The notes: generated from the sequence alone by a model not told the origin. A stretch of 64,000 nt of DNA from Thioploca sp. (GCA_012032555.1 JAAUSR010000017.1:1-64000); one strand, 5' to 3'. Numbered from the stretch's first letter, positions 46,958 through 57,752 are shown. Numbers and translations: made by a program.

Positions 46958-48117
46958 TCATACCTTCCATTGACCAATCAACATATTGACCGATTTCTTT
47001 GACGGGATAAACTTCAATATAGGTTTTTCAGTATCTTCTTTTACCCCAAAAGTTTGTCCGGAAACAGCCATTTGTTTAATTTTTTCCATCTCGTCCGGTT
47101 GTAATTCAATGGCGTATACATCAGCAAAATGAGTTGACCAAGTCGCTGCTAATTGTTTGGAACCGAGGTAACGAAATCGTTCTGCAGAGATCTTTAAACT
47201 CGTTTCTTCATACAATTCGTTACTTGCAATTTGCAATGGCTCACGCTTTTTAAAACTTGATCCGCCCGGCAACTCATGAACAAAACCATCTTTGGTTCGC
47301 CCTGGAGAACGAAACTCTTTAATTAAAACCACTTCGCTCGCTAAAGGATTAGTTGGGTGTTTCCAGTAAGGAACCACGACAGAAATATCTGGGCGACTAA
47401 TGATAAATTCGTTGCTTTTAATCCGATTTTCAGTAGCTATCCACATATCAACATGCAGTGCATAAGCAAAAGTTAAATTCACTTTATGAATGACGAAGGT
47501 CCAAAGTAATTTTGCACTGACTAATTGATTACCCACGAGTTGCTGGCTTTGATACCAATTTTGAAAGGGAGTGGTACTCCAGATATTTAAAGGAACATAA
47601 CGTTCTCCTGCTTCCCGGATTGGTTTATTACATGCTGACAATAATTGTTGTAAGTAGCTCATGACTTCTCCCACCAATTTCTCTAAAGTATTAGTCACTG
47701 GTCGTTTCGTCATCCGATGATACATCCAATCTAAATACCTAATATTATCAGCTTGGTCAGGTCGACCATAAAATAATTTTCCAGATTCAACATATCGACC
47801 AAATTCAATATTGGTTGTTAATCCTTTCAATGAAGTTTTTATATCTCTAGGTATCCAAGCTAAGAGGGCATCTGCCATCTCTAGATATTGATTTTCCCAT
47901 TCTACCTGTTCAAGATAATTTGAGCGATACACACCATTTCTAGGTTCAGGAATAAATACAACTAAATTGAATTTATTATCAATATGTTGTGATAATATTT
48001 GTAATGCTTGAGGTCGCCAGGATTGAGCATCATCTGTTCTGGGTGTTGGACCAACTAAAACAGGGAAGCATGGTAAGAAGACGGTGCTATTTCGTCAGCA
48101 TAAACTTCAGTAATCAT
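46958..48117 (-). CDS. Deoxyribosyltransferase-like/Nudix fusion, frameshifted
   Basis: The intact frame runs from 47932 to 46958, but coding similarity continues upstream in the same frame (LVGPTPRTDDAQSWRPQALQ, FNLVVFIPEPRNGVYRSNYL). That part is typical of nucleoside 2-deoxyribosyltransferase-like domains, with DQVEWE-type EQVEWENQYLEMADALLAWI and NIEFGRYVESGKLFYG. The start MITEVYADEIAPSSYHASLF at 48117 is one base out of frame; adding one T to the run at 48057-48060 restores LFLVGPTPR. The C-terminal Nudix part (about 200-310 of the short frame) has HELPGGSSFKKREPLQIAS and NELYEETSL. Compared with the Nudix consensus it has Asn for Arg, Ser for Gly and one extra residue. The family trims or exchanges damaged nucleotides; whether this copy works is unclear. 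Confidence 0.75.
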
Positions 48118-48254
48118 ATTGTTAGTTGCTATTGCTCTAATTTTACTGGTTAAAGTAAGGTTAATATGAAATATATTGTTAAACCTAACCTATTTAGAAA
48201 TCAACAATTTATAATAACAGATTTTAAGCCAAATAGTATGAACTGATTGAAGTC

Positions 48255-48446
48255 ATGAAAATGTTAAAAGTCGATTGTAAGAAATGGAATGATAACGCCC
48301 AAAGTCTACGTCACCAAGCCTTAATGGCCACGCACCCAAGAACTCGTGAACGTTTTCTTGCCTCATACGAAATAACCCAAGGTAAAAACGCGACCACCAT
48401 TGCCATCGTTGCGAATTTGAATCAGTTTCTGGTAAAGGTAGTCTAA
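48255..48446 (+). pseudogene. IS630-type transposase, N-terminal fragment
   Basis: The 63-codon frame reads KWNDNAQSLRHQALMATHPR then TRERFLASYEITQGKNATTI, the helix-turn-helix start common to IS630-like or winged-helix transposases. It departs from the family after IAIVANLNQ and stops. The DDE core is absent in all frames downstream. A relic of a mobile element. Confidence 0.6.
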
Positions 48447-48803
48447 GTACACGACAAAAATTTCAAAGAAGATTCAAAGAAAAGCAAGTTTTGAGTTCCA
48501 CAATGAATATTGAGTAACACCTCGGGTAATTTATCTAATCCATAACGAAAAATACTCTTAAGGGCAATGTGCGTTATGTCTCGCTAATACACACTACAGT
48601 TTTGCTTGTTAAAGGGGGTGAACAGTGGTACTTTAATTAAAATATTATTTAACCTTAGTTAGGAAATCTGGGCATGAAGTATGTCGACTTTTTCACAAAA
48701 CCTTATAAATTTTTACCATAAACTTTGAAAGATAATATTATCTAAATGTGGAAGAAAATATTATCTGAAAAATTTATTAATGACTCGCTACTGAAAAAAA
48801 TAA
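48447..48803. other. 357-base interval before murA
   Basis: Nothing beyond the transposase relic to the left was recognised. The last 100 bases are very AT-rich and probably hold the murA promoter, for which no convincing -35/-10 pair could be chosen. Confidence 0.3.
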
Positions 48804-50063
<1,260 letters not shown>

Positions 50064-50096
50064 TTAATCATTTTAGCCACCAGATATCAAAATAAC

Positions 50097-50735
50097 ATGC
50101 TTAAAATTGCTTTATCTAAAGGTCGCATTTTTAATGAAACTTTGCCTTTACTCGCACAAGCGGGTATTGAACCGATTGAAGATCCTGAAACTTCACGTAA
50201 ATTGATTTTGAATACCAATCAGGAGGAGGTCAAATTAGTCGTTATTCGAGCAACCGATGTACCCACTTATGTAGAATATGGTGCTACGGATGTGGGGGTA
50301 GCGGGTAAAGATGTTTTACTTGAGCATGGGGGTGAAGGATTGTATGAACCGGTTGATTTACAAATTGCTCGTTGTCGCCTTATGGTTGCCGCACCAATCC
50401 ATGCTTTACCATCACGCGGACGGCTACGAATTGCTACCAAATACATTAATACGACTCAGCGTTACTATGCCGAAAAAGGCGAACAGGTTGAAGTAATTAA
50501 ATTATATGGCTCAATGGAATTAGCTCCATTAGTGGGTTTGGCTGATCAAATTGTGGATGTTGTTGATACCGGAAACACTTTACGAGCTAATGGATTACAA
50601 GCAATAGAGTTGATTGCCGAGATTAGTTCACGTTTAATTGTGAACAAAGCGACGATGAAGATGAAATCAAAGCAAATCAATCAATTGATTCAACAACTTC
50701 AACTAGCAGTAAATAAAACTCATGAGAAACGTTAA
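50097..50735 (+). CDS. hisG: ATP phosphoribosyltransferase catalytic subunit (short form)
   Basis: The first enzyme of histidine synthesis, 212 residues. It matches the short HisG type: [20 protein letters not shown] at the start, [20 protein letters not shown], the [10 protein letters not shown] loop and [20 protein letters not shown] with [11 protein letters not shown] of the PRPP site. The regulatory C-terminal domain of long HisG is absent, so the enzyme should need the HisZ partner, which is not in the window. It follows murA on the same strand. Confidence 0.96.
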   Translation: MLKIALSKGRIFNETLPLLAQAGIEPIEDPETSRKLILNTNQEEVKLVVIRATDVPTYVEYGATDVGVAGKDVLLEHGGEGLYEPVDLQIARCRLMVAAPIHALPSRGRLRIATKYINTTQRYYAEKGEQVEVIKLYGSMELAPLVGLADQIVDVVDTGNTLRANGLQAIELIAEISSRLIVNKATMKMKSKQINQLIQQLQLAVNKTHEKR

Positions 50736-50931
50736 TTGAACTAAATGTATTAAACCATGGCTCAGACCCAGCACCTCAATGCGATTAAGTTAAGCGCTTT
50801 GAAACTCTCCTTCTCTCTTTGGGCTAATCTTTTCCCCTCAAATACACCTTTTCAGGGAACTGCAGGCTTGATTCGCTTAGAAACACTGGCTTGCCAATTT
50901 CCCTTCATGGCAATTTACGAAAAAATTACCT

Positions 50932-50959
50932 TTGACAAATATTAATGATTGGTTATCCT
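50932..50959 (+). promoter_or_regulatory. Promoter of tRNA-Ser(CGA)
   Basis: TTGACA at 50932-50937 and TATCCT at 50954-50959 are separated by 16 bases; transcription would start about 6 bases before the tRNA. The -35 is a perfect consensus. Confidence 0.6.
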
Positions 50960-50971
50960 ATAGGGACTTTT

Positions 50972-51062
50972 GGAGAGGTACCGAAGCGGTCATAACGGCG
51001 CCGACTCGAAATCGGATGGGGGTTAATTCCCCACGCGGGTTCGAATCCCGCCCTCTCCGCCA
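50972..51062 (+). tRNA. tRNA-Ser (anticodon CGA)
   Basis: The acceptor stem GGAGAGG pairs with CCTCTCC, followed by G and an encoded CCA. The anticodon loop CTCGAAA gives CGA. The long variable arm (GATGGGGGTTAATTCCCCACG region) is typical of class II serine tRNAs. The T arm reads GCGGGTTCGAATCCCGC. Confidence 0.97.
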
Positions 51063-51076
51063 TTCCGATTCTGAGC

Positions 51077-52930
51077 TTAGCTGATTTCAGGAGGATTATT
51101 TTTTTCGGCTATGGAGACCGGTGTCTGATAGGAATTGAGTTTATACTGAACGAATTTTAATAAATGGTGACTGTGGTTATATATATCATTTAAATGATGA
51201 AGTTGTTCTGAATTTAACTGGCCAAGCTGTTGTTGTTGTAACGCCTCACAACAGGTTAAAATGACTTTTAAAGGAGAATATAATTCACGACTTATCGTGG
51301 TTAATAATTTGTCGTTAACTACTTTTAACGGAATAGTTTGTTGTTCCAACTGCTGGGTTAATAAAGTCCGTTCTTTTTCTAAAGTGATTTGAACCTGTTG
51401 TCGTGAGCGAATATCACGAATAATAGTTAACAAGCGTTTTTGTTCACCACACTCAATGATACTGCCATAAATATCAACGAGTATCGTTTGTCCTGATTTA
51501 GTTAAGATTGGTGTTTCGTAAAGGCAGCAGGTACCGGTAGTAAAGCTATCTTGTAAACAAGAATCCTTTAAATCCTCTACTTGATTGGCGGCGTGAAGCG
51601 AAAAAATATTGCTTTGTAATAACTCATCACGTTGATAGCCAAATAACATTTCAGCGGGCCTATTTGCTTCTAACACGTTACCTTGATTGTCTAAAATTAA
51701 AATGGCTTCTTTAGCACGATTCAGCAGTAAATGGTATTTTTGTTCGGTTTCTTGTAAGGTGTCGGCGATCTGTTTCAGCTCAGTGATATCAGTATTCGTG
51801 CCCGTGAGGCGATAAGGTTTGCCATTTTGATCCCGTAAGCTGTGACCACGCATCAGTATCCAATGAATATGACCCGTTTGATCTTGTACTCGGTATTCAA
51901 TTTCATAATAAGAAATAATCCCTTGTAAATAGTGTTCAATTGTGATTTTTAGCCGGTCTAAATCCTCTGGATAAACTTGTTTAAACCAATCAGCCATTTG
52001 CAAATTCGCCTCAGGTTCATTTAATCCTAACAACGTTTTGAAATGAGGTGAAATGTAAAGATGATCATGACTAATATGCCAATCCCATATTCCTACTTTA
52101 CCACCACCCATCATCAACAGATAAAATTCTTCATTTTCACGTAATACTTGTTCTGATTGCCAACGTTTAGCGGCATTACGTAAAATAACAATAAATAAAG
52201 TTCCTTTTTGTTGAGCTAATTTAGAGACAGAACCTTCAATAGGAAATTCACTACCATCTTGGCGTTTACCAAAAATACCTAGTGACTCATCGAGATAACG
52301 AACGGTTATGGGTTCATAATTAAACTCAGTAAAGTATTGGTGATGCTTGGCTTGCAACCGTGAAGGTACTAAGGTATCAAGCGACATACCCATAATTTGG
52401 TTACTCGTATAACCAAATAAGTGCTCTGCGCCTTGATTAAACAAAATGATTTGTTGGGTTTGATCAACAGTAATAATGGCTTCCGGAGCAATATTAAGAA
52501 TACTAGCGAAACGGGCCTCACTTTCGCGTAAGGCAATTTCAATTTGCTGACGTTCTTCAATTTTTTGCTGTAATTGCTGATTAGCTTGGGTAAGTTGATT
52601 AGCACGTTGTACGACCATTTCCTCTAAATGATTACGATATCGGGTTAATTGTGCTTCCGTTTGTTTAGTCTCGCTAATATCCGTTAACGTGCCAACATAG
52701 CCCATAATTTCACTGTCAGCTGACCGTTCTGCTACCGCCTGAGCAGTTACCCAAATCACGTTACCATTGGGGTGTTTAAATCGGTGTTGTGATTTGAATA
52801 TTTGGTTATGGTTTATCGCTGCTTGCCATTGGCTCAAAACCTGTTTGCGATCATCGGGATGTACCGCTTTGATCCAACCTTTGCCTACGGCTTCTTCTGC
52901 AGATAATCCAGTGATTTCAATACCTTTTTG
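51077..52930 (-). CDS. Multi-PAS sensor, C-terminal part with degenerate kinase end
   Basis: An ATG at 52837 opens the long frame, but coding sequence starts upstream at about 52930 (GIEITGLSAEEAVGKGWIKA). It is the second half of the gene that begins at 53808 (frameshift near 52928-52945). Domains in order: the end of a first PAS with its PAC segment, a coiled coil, and then three more PAS domains (RFASILNIAPEAIITVDQTQ, IWDWHISHDHLYISPHFKTL and YHLLLNRAKEAILILDNQGN). At the end are two helices like HisKA, but the H-box reads ISRELYSPLKVIL with Arg in place of the phospho-accepting His. No HATPase domain follows. The protein can sense but not autophosphorylate. Confidence 0.85.
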   Translation of the reverse strand, partial: QKGIEITGLSAEEAVGKGWIKAVHPDDRKQVLSQWQAAINHNQIFKSQHRFKHPNGNVIWVTAQAVAERSADSEIMGYVGTLTDISETKQTEAQLTRYRNHLEEMVVQRANQLTQANQQLQQKIEERQQIEIALRESEARFASILNIAPEAIITVDQTQQIILFNQGAEHLFGYTSNQIMGMSLDTLVPSRLQAKHHQYFTEFNYEPITVRYLDESLGIFGKRQDGSEFPIEGSVSKLAQQKGTLFIVILRNAAKRWQSEQVLRENEEFYLLMMGGGKVGIWDWHISHDHLYISPHFKTLLGLNEPEANLQMADWFKQVYPEDLDRLKITIEHYLQGIISYYEIEYRVQDQTGHIHWILMRGHSLRDQNGKPYRLTGTNTDITELKQIADTLQETEQKYHLLLNRAKEAILILDNQGNVLEANRPAEMLFGYQRDELLQSNIFSLHAANQVEDLKDSCLQDSFTTGTCCLYETPILTKSGQTILVDIYGSIIECGEQKRLLTIIRDIRSRQQVQITLEKERTLLTQQLEQQTIPLKVVNDKLLTTISRELYSPLKVILTCCEALQQQQLGQLNSEQLHHLNDIYNHSHHLLKFVQYKLNSYQTPVSIAEKNNPPEIS

Positions 52931-53808
52931 TTCATACTACTATCGTAACCTTGCATGTCAACATAGAAAATTCCGACTGGCGCTAGTTCCATAATCAGAC
53001 GTAAATGTTCTTGATTGACCCACAGTTGCCGAACGGTTTGGTTAAGTAGAGAAAACAAATAATAGGATAAGATAAAAAAAGCGGCTAACCGTAATAAATG
53101 CCAAAATACCCAAGTGGCATCCCAAGCATTCCATTCATGAGCTAGTTGAAATAATACAGTAGCTAATCCTAGTAAAAAACAGTGGCTTGAGAATAATAAA
53201 TGTCCAAAATCATTAGAAAATGGGGTACGGAAAAAATACCAAGCAGCTAGAAAAAAACCGATTCCACCAATCGTATTTAAGGGGATAATATACCATTGTG
53301 CTTCAGTCTCCTCTATCCACGGTATCTGGGTAGAAAAGGCTAACGATAGAATTCCCAAAGTAATACTAAGTAAAATAATCATGATGAAAGCGATTTTATT
53401 TTGACAAAAGTAATACCGGAGTCGATTTGGTAACCAAACTAAACCAAACCAAACACCGACAATACTGGTTGTTATACTTTGTAATAAAACTAAGCTATCT
53501 CCCATCAATACTAAGGCATGTAGTCCATCCAATAATCCCATGCAAAGTAATCCACAACCGATCCATAATTGGGTAGAACTAATACTCTTAAGTTTCTTCA
53601 GTATCCATAAGAGTGAAGTGAGAGAAAAGGCAATAAAAGCACCGACTATTTGCAAGCTCGCATGCAAGAGTATTTGGTCCCATTGCCACATGGGTAAAAA
53701 ATACTGAATAATCAAACTAATTAGTAAAAGTAAAACGGTCACGACTACTAACAAGCTCGTGCCAGTCAAAAACATTTGAGATTCTGAGTATTGGTCGTCT
53801 TGCAACAT
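52885..53808 (-). CDS. Multi-PAS sensor, N-terminal membrane part
   Basis: The first half of the PAS sensor: 307 residues with about eight hydrophobic membrane helices (for example LLVVVTVLLLLISLIIQYFL, FIMIILLSITLGILSLAF and LLRLAAFFILSYYLFSLL), similar in layout to MASE-type membrane sensor domains. The first cytoplasmic PAS begins at HLRLIMELAPVGIFYVDMQG. After that the frame is lost and ends in about 22 out-of-frame residues (from near YDSSMNKK to LQKKP). Joining to the frame at 52930 gives one protein of about 910 residues. A TAACTGA-type repeat block begins 17 bases upstream of its start codon. Confidence 0.85.
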   Translation of the reverse strand: MLQDDQYSESQMFLTGTSLLVVVTVLLLLISLIIQYFLPMWQWDQILLHASLQIVGAFIAFSLTSLLWILKKLKSISSTQLWIGCGLLCMGLLDGLHALVLMGDSLVLLQSITTSIVGVWFGLVWLPNRLRYYFCQNKIAFIMIILLSITLGILSLAFSTQIPWIEETEAQWYIIPLNTIGGIGFFLAAWYFFRTPFSNDFGHLLFSSHCFLLGLATVLFQLAHEWNAWDATWVFWHLLRLAAFFILSYYLFSLLNQTVRQLWVNQEHLRLIMELAPVGIFYVDMQGYDSSMNKKVLKSLDYLQKKP

Positions 53809-53824
53809 GTCAGAGATTGACTCC

Positions 53825-53869
53825 TATCAGTTGTCAGTTATCAGTTGTCAGTTATCAGTTATCAGTTAT
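53825..53869 (-). repeat. TAACTGA-type heptamer block, minus orientation
   Basis: Repeats of ATCAGTT and GTCAGTT, i.e. TAACTGA and AACTGAC on the minus strand, six units in a row. It precedes the PAS sensor gene. A matching block in the opposite orientation lies at 53976-54010, so the pair can form an inverted structure around a 106-base core. Confidence 0.75.
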
Positions 53870-53975
53870 ACCAATTAGGTTTAAATACCACACGATTGTC
53901 AATCTAATCATCTATCATGTCAGTTAAAAATGGATACACTTCACACGTAATTTGCTATAAACTGCTATAATAACT

Positions 53976-54010
53976 AACAACTGATAACGGATAACTGACA
54001 ACTGATAACC
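53976..54010 (+). repeat. TAACTGA-type heptamer block, plus orientation
   Basis: AACAACTGATAACGGATAAC continues TGACAACTGATAACC. Variants of TAACTGA are read on the plus strand, toward bipA 150 bases downstream. It is inverted relative to the block at 53825-53869. Confidence 0.7.
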
Positions 54011-54158
54011 GCTAGTATAATCCTATTTTATTGGCTAAGTTTAAAATAAAATTAAGCCGTGATAAAATTAGCTTTTACTTGCCTCAACAATCATTTTTTC
54101 TAGTCTATTTTTTATTAAATTAATTATCTCGTTTTTTCCCCCTACTTGAGATTAAATT

Positions 54159-55976
54159 GTGATTACCAAGTTGCGTAATATCGCTATTATTGCCCATGTT
54201 GATCATGGCAAAACGACATTGGTTGATAAACTGCTACAACAATCTGGAACGCTCACTAACCGAAATATGGCTATTGAACGGGTTATGGATTCTAACGAAT
54301 TAGAAAAGGAGCGTGGAATTACTATTCTAGCCAAAAATACCGCTATTCGTTGGCAAGATTATCGAATCAATATTGTGGATACCCCGGGTCATGCTGATTT
54401 TGGTGGTGAAGTTGAACGGGTATTATCCATGGTAGATTCAGTACTATTGTTAGTTGATGCGGTAGACGGGCCAATGCCACAAACCCGATTTGTGACTCAA
54501 AAGGCTTTAGCACGTGGATTTTGCCCTATTGTGGTTATTAATAAAGTTGATCGGGATGGTGCTCGTCCGGATTGGGTTTTAGATCAGACTTTTGAATTGT
54601 TTGATCGTTTAGGTGCAGATGATGTCCAATTAGATTTTCCGATCATTTATGCTTCAGCACTCCTTGGCTATGCCAGTCAAGATAGTACTGCGCGGCAAGG
54701 CAATATGCAACCTTTATTGGAAACCATTATTCAACGGGTACCGATTCCCGATGTGGACCCAGAAGCCCCTTTTCAACTCCAAGTCAGTGCCTTAGATTAC
54801 TCTAGTTATGTTGGGGTTATTGGCATAGGACGAATTAATCAGGGACAAATTAAAACTAATACCTCAGTGACTATCGTTGATGCTAAAGGTCATCAGCGCT
54901 CTGGACGAATATTACAAGTTCTCGGTTTTCATGGTTTAGAACGCGTGGAATTGCCACAAGCTTCCGCCGGAGATATTATTGCTTTTACCGGCGTGGATCA
55001 GCTCAATATTTCCGATACCCTTTGTGATCCTGAGCACGTGGTAGCGCTACCGGCACTCACGGTAGATGAACCAACAGTCAGTATGACTTTTCAGGTCAAC
55101 ACCTCACCTTTCGCCGGCAAAGAAGGTAAATACGTTACTTCTCGTCACTTACGCGAACGACTCCAACGGGAATTGTTACATAATGTCGCGCTTCGCGTCA
55201 GTGATACCGAGGATCCGGATAAATTTTTGGTTTCTGGACGAGGTGAATTACATTTAGGGATTTTGATTGAAAATATGCGCCGTGAGGGCTATGAATTAGC
55301 CGTATCTCGTCCCCGGGTTATTCTAAAAGAAATTAAAGGTGTACTTCATGAGCCTTATGAAAGTCTGACGATTGATGTGGAACAGACTTATCAAGGCACT
55401 GTCATGGAATTATTAGGTGCACGCAAGGCTGAACTCATCAATATGCAACCGGATGGTAAAGGACGAGTCCGGCTCGATTTCATCATTCCCGCCCGTGGAT
55501 TAATTGGGTTTCGCACGGAATTTTTAACGGCCACTTCGGGTACCGGATTGATATATCATGTATTTGAGCGTTATGACCCAGTCAAGCCGGGGCAAATTGG
55601 CCAGCGGATTAATGGCGTATTAATTTCTAATGGAGAGGGTAAAAGTTTAGCTTATGCCCTGTTTAACTTACAAGAACGGGGACGCTTATTTATTGCGCCG
55701 GGTGAAGCAATCTATGAAGGGATGATTATTGGCATTCATGCCCGTGGTAATGATCTAGTAGTTAACCCACTGAAAGCAAAACAGTTAACTAACATTCGTG
55801 CCGCCGGTTCTGACGAAAATATTTTACTGACACCGCCCATTAAAATGTCATTAGAGCAAGCCATTGAATTTATTGATGATGATGAATTAGTCGAGATTAC
55901 ACCCAAAGCTGTTCGTTTGCGTAAACAACTGTTAAAAGAACACGAGCGTAAACGGGCTTCTAGGGCCATTGCTTAA
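54159..55976 (+). CDS. typA: Translational GTPase TypA/BipA
   Basis: A 605-residue ribosome-binding GTPase of the EF-G family, involved in ribosome assembly and stress growth. G motifs: [15 protein letters not shown] (G1), [12 protein letters not shown] (G2), [12 protein letters not shown] (G3) and [14 protein letters not shown] (G4), with ASALLGYA as the G5 region. Beta-barrel and EF-G-like domains follow, and the unique C-terminal domain contains [17 protein letters not shown] and [19 protein letters not shown]. The gene starts ATG at 54159 with CCTACTTGAGATTAAATTGTG upstream (a GTG at the same place is read as the start in the sequence). Confidence 0.95.
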   Translation: MITKLRNIAIIAHVDHGKTTLVDKLLQQSGTLTNRNMAIERVMDSNELEKERGITILAKNTAIRWQDYRINIVDTPGHADFGGEVERVLSMVDSVLLLVDAVDGPMPQTRFVTQKALARGFCPIVVINKVDRDGARPDWVLDQTFELFDRLGADDVQLDFPIIYASALLGYASQDSTARQGNMQPLLETIIQRVPIPDVDPEAPFQLQVSALDYSSYVGVIGIGRINQGQIKTNTSVTIVDAKGHQRSGRILQVLGFHGLERVELPQASAGDIIAFTGVDQLNISDTLCDPEHVVALPALTVDEPTVSMTFQVNTSPFAGKEGKYVTSRHLRERLQRELLHNVALRVSDTEDPDKFLVSGRGELHLGILIENMRREGYELAVSRPRVILKEIKGVLHEPYESLTIDVEQTYQGTVMELLGARKAELINMQPDGKGRVRLDFIIPARGLIGFRTEFLTATSGTGLIYHVFERYDPVKPGQIGQRINGVLISNGEGKSLAYALFNLQERGRLFIAPGEAIYEGMIIGIHARGNDLVVNPLKAKQLTNIRAAGSDENILLTPPIKMSLEQAIEFIDDDELVEITPKAVRLRKQLLKEHERKRASRAIA

Positions 55977-56026
55977 TTATTGAGGAATTAGGCGATTGAA
56001 CAAGCAGTGAGTTAACCTGTTGATTT

Positions 56027-56100
56027 GACATCCTCCCCGCCCTAAAGAACGGGGATTCCTGATTTCTCAGGAGCCGGTGTGCATCGCTGCTGCCGGCTAG
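56027..56100. mobile_element. IS200/IS605-type terminal hairpins, remnant
   Basis: GACATCCTCCCCGCCCTAAA followed by GAACGGGGATTCCTGA is the typical end-hairpin sequence of IS200/IS605 (IS1341-like) elements. A second stem (AGCCGG and CCGGCT) follows at 56072-56098. No TnpA or TnpB coding sequence remains. Either a solo end or a small derivative. Confidence 0.6.
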
Positions 56101-56217
56101 TTCCTGCTGCTGATGATTCTTATTCGCTATTTTTTAGGCTAATCAGTACGGATTTGCTATCCCGATCCGGTATTCTACTTCGTTCCAGGCATGGTGGGAA
56201 ATACACACCCTACCCAG

Positions 56218-56322
56218 CAATGCCATTAAGTTAAGGGCAGACACACCGGTCTGCCCCTACAAACACCACGTATTTATGAGTAGGGGCGAACCGACGTGTT
56301 CGCCCTTAACTTAATGGCATTG
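56218..56322. repeat. 105-bp palindromic element with 21-bp inverted ends
   Basis: The ends CAATGCCATTAAGTTAAGGG and CCCTTAACTTAATGGCATTG are exact complements. Inside are two further hairpins (GGGCAGA..TCTGCCC and GGGCGAA..TTCGCCC). It is the same family as 20601-20798 with a different core. Confidence 0.8.
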
Positions 56323-56400
56323 ACCCTACCCAAACATTGATATTATTTATATAATGATAAAAAAATTCCATAAAGATTTATTCCCACATAAAAATTGATA

Positions 56401-56518
56401 TTTGACACCAGTGTCAAATTCCGCACCGCAACAATTTTCTCCAATTTGACACCAGTGTCAAATTCATTCTCGTTAATTTCCATGCCACTTTGACACCAGT
56501 GTCAAATTTGGTGTCAAA
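56401..56518. promoter_or_regulatory. Three palindromes TTTGACACCAGTGTCAAA at 44-bp spacing plus a half site
   Basis: Identical 18-bp copies start at 56401, 56445 and 56489, exactly 44 bp apart. A half site GTGTCAAA follows at 56511-56518. Each is TTTGACAC-CA-GTGTCAAA, a perfect 8+8 palindrome around two bases. The sequence between copies differs. They lie 150-270 bases upstream of the LamG gene. Regular spacing of about four helical turns suits cooperative binding of a dimeric regulator. No matching known operator was recalled. Confidence 0.65.
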
Positions 56519-56669
56519 ATCAGTTGGCATATTTTTTTATTATTTAATTTCAGAGTGTTACTAATTGGACACTTTAGTAAAAGACAAAAAGTATTTTTCT
56601 CTCTAGAATTAGTTTATCTTTCCATTTTGTGGAGAGTTTTGAATTTCAATATTAAAGAGGAATGTGTTG

Positions 56670-57752
56670 ATGAATACCTTAAAGTTAAAACGAGTTGCTT
56701 TTCCAATCCATTCTGTGGTAGTAAGAAGCATCCTATTTTTAGGTCTAATCGGAAATGCCGTCAATGCCACAGCAAATTTGGATCAGGGGCTGATTGCTTA
56801 TTACCGGTTTGATGGGAATGCGCAAGATACCAGTTCCAGTGGTAATCACGGCACAGTATTCGGCGGTGTTACTTACGTTGCGGGTAAAAATGGACAAGCT
56901 GCCCATTTTGATGGCAAGACCGATTATATCGAGTTGAAAAATACTTTGGATGGAACTCAAGGACTTACCTTTGCTTTTTGGGTAAACAATAAAGGTGTTA
57001 TTGCTGGTCAGAAAAATGGAGCAATAATTAGTAAATATGACTGGCGGATAGGACGACATTTTCTCATCAATACTTACGATAAGAAGTTATGGGCTCACTT
57101 TTACAAAACAGCAAACGGTAATGTTTATGATGGAGATACTATTTGCTGTGCTGAATTAGAAACTAACCAATGGCATCATGCCGTTATAAATGTTATTAAA
57201 AACGATATCCAACTCTATTTTGATGGTGTCAAAGTACAACAAACTTCAAGGGAATTTTCTACTTATAATTCCGATTCTAATGTAAAAACCTACTTTGGCA
57301 ATATCTTTTATGGAGGAGATGGAGATAATAATCACTTCCACGGTACCCTGGACGAATTTCGCATCTACAATCGCCCCCTTTCAGACTGCGAAATTGAAGA
57401 ACTTTATTCCGGTAATGAAGTTTGTAATCTTCCGCCACTATCAGCAACGCTAACTTCCTTTAAGGCTGAAACAAACCCGGCGGGTAATGGCATTCTCGTA
57501 AAATGGGAAACCGCTGAAGAGAGAGAAAGTAACTTCTTTCGTCTCTGGCGATTCATCAAAGTCAGTGATGGAAAATATATTAATCCGATTCTCCTGGTTG
57601 AGAAACTGGCTAGCGGAAACCCCACGATTTACTCTTATGAAGATGGGAGCGTTGAATCTGGAAAAATTTATACTTATCGATTGAGTGAAGTCGAAGTAGA
57701 TGGAAATGAAGTTTTCTATTTGGATGATTCAGCCGAAGCCACTGCTCAATAA
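56670..57752 (+). CDS. Secreted LamG (concanavalin A-like) protein
   Basis: A 360-residue secreted protein. The signal region is basic (MNTLKLKRVAF) and then hydrophobic (VVVRSILFLGLIGNAVNA). The mature protein begins with a LamG/Laminin_G_3 jelly roll (about 30-250): GLIAYYRFDGNAQDTSSSGN, the typical WVNNKG and NQWHHAVINVIKND strands, and HGTLDEFRIYNRPLSDCEIE. A C-terminal fibronectin-like domain follows (SATLTSFKAETNPAGNGILV to the end). Such proteins bind sugars or surfaces. The start at 56670 has AAGAGGAATGTG in front; an in-frame GTG lies at 56664. The upstream palindrome array probably controls it. Confidence 0.88.
   Translation: MNTLKLKRVAFPIHSVVVRSILFLGLIGNAVNATANLDQGLIAYYRFDGNAQDTSSSGNHGTVFGGVTYVAGKNGQAAHFDGKTDYIELKNTLDGTQGLTFAFWVNNKGVIAGQKNGAIISKYDWRIGRHFLINTYDKKLWAHFYKTANGNVYDGDTICCAELETNQWHHAVINVIKNDIQLYFDGVKVQQTSREFSTYNSDSNVKTYFGNIFYGGDGDNNHFHGTLDEFRIYNRPLSDCEIEELYSGNEVCNLPPLSATLTSFKAETNPAGNGILVKWETAEERESNFFRLWRFIKVSDGKYINPILLVEKLASGNPTIYSYEDGSVESGKIYTYRLSEVEVDGNEVFYLDDSAEATAQ

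Larger units (their letters stand above)
55977..56669. other. Intergenic region with an IS605-type end, palindromes and an operator-like array
   Basis: No gene was found between typA and the LamG protein gene. The interval contains the hairpin at 56027-56100, the palindromic element at 56218-56322 and the array at 56401-56518, all listed separately. Confidence 0.6.

Noticed and set aside
50783-50800. Apparent copy of the dispersed TTAAGTTAAG motif
   Set aside because: Only about ten bases match and there is no adjoining palindrome; chance similarity.
50757-50945. 62-codon open frame after hisG
   Set aside because: No ribosome-binding site, overlaps the tRNA-Ser promoter, no recognised family.
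56401-56518. Possible CRISPR array
   Set aside because: Only three short repeats, perfect internal palindromes, a trailing half site and no cas gene; operator-like sites fit better.
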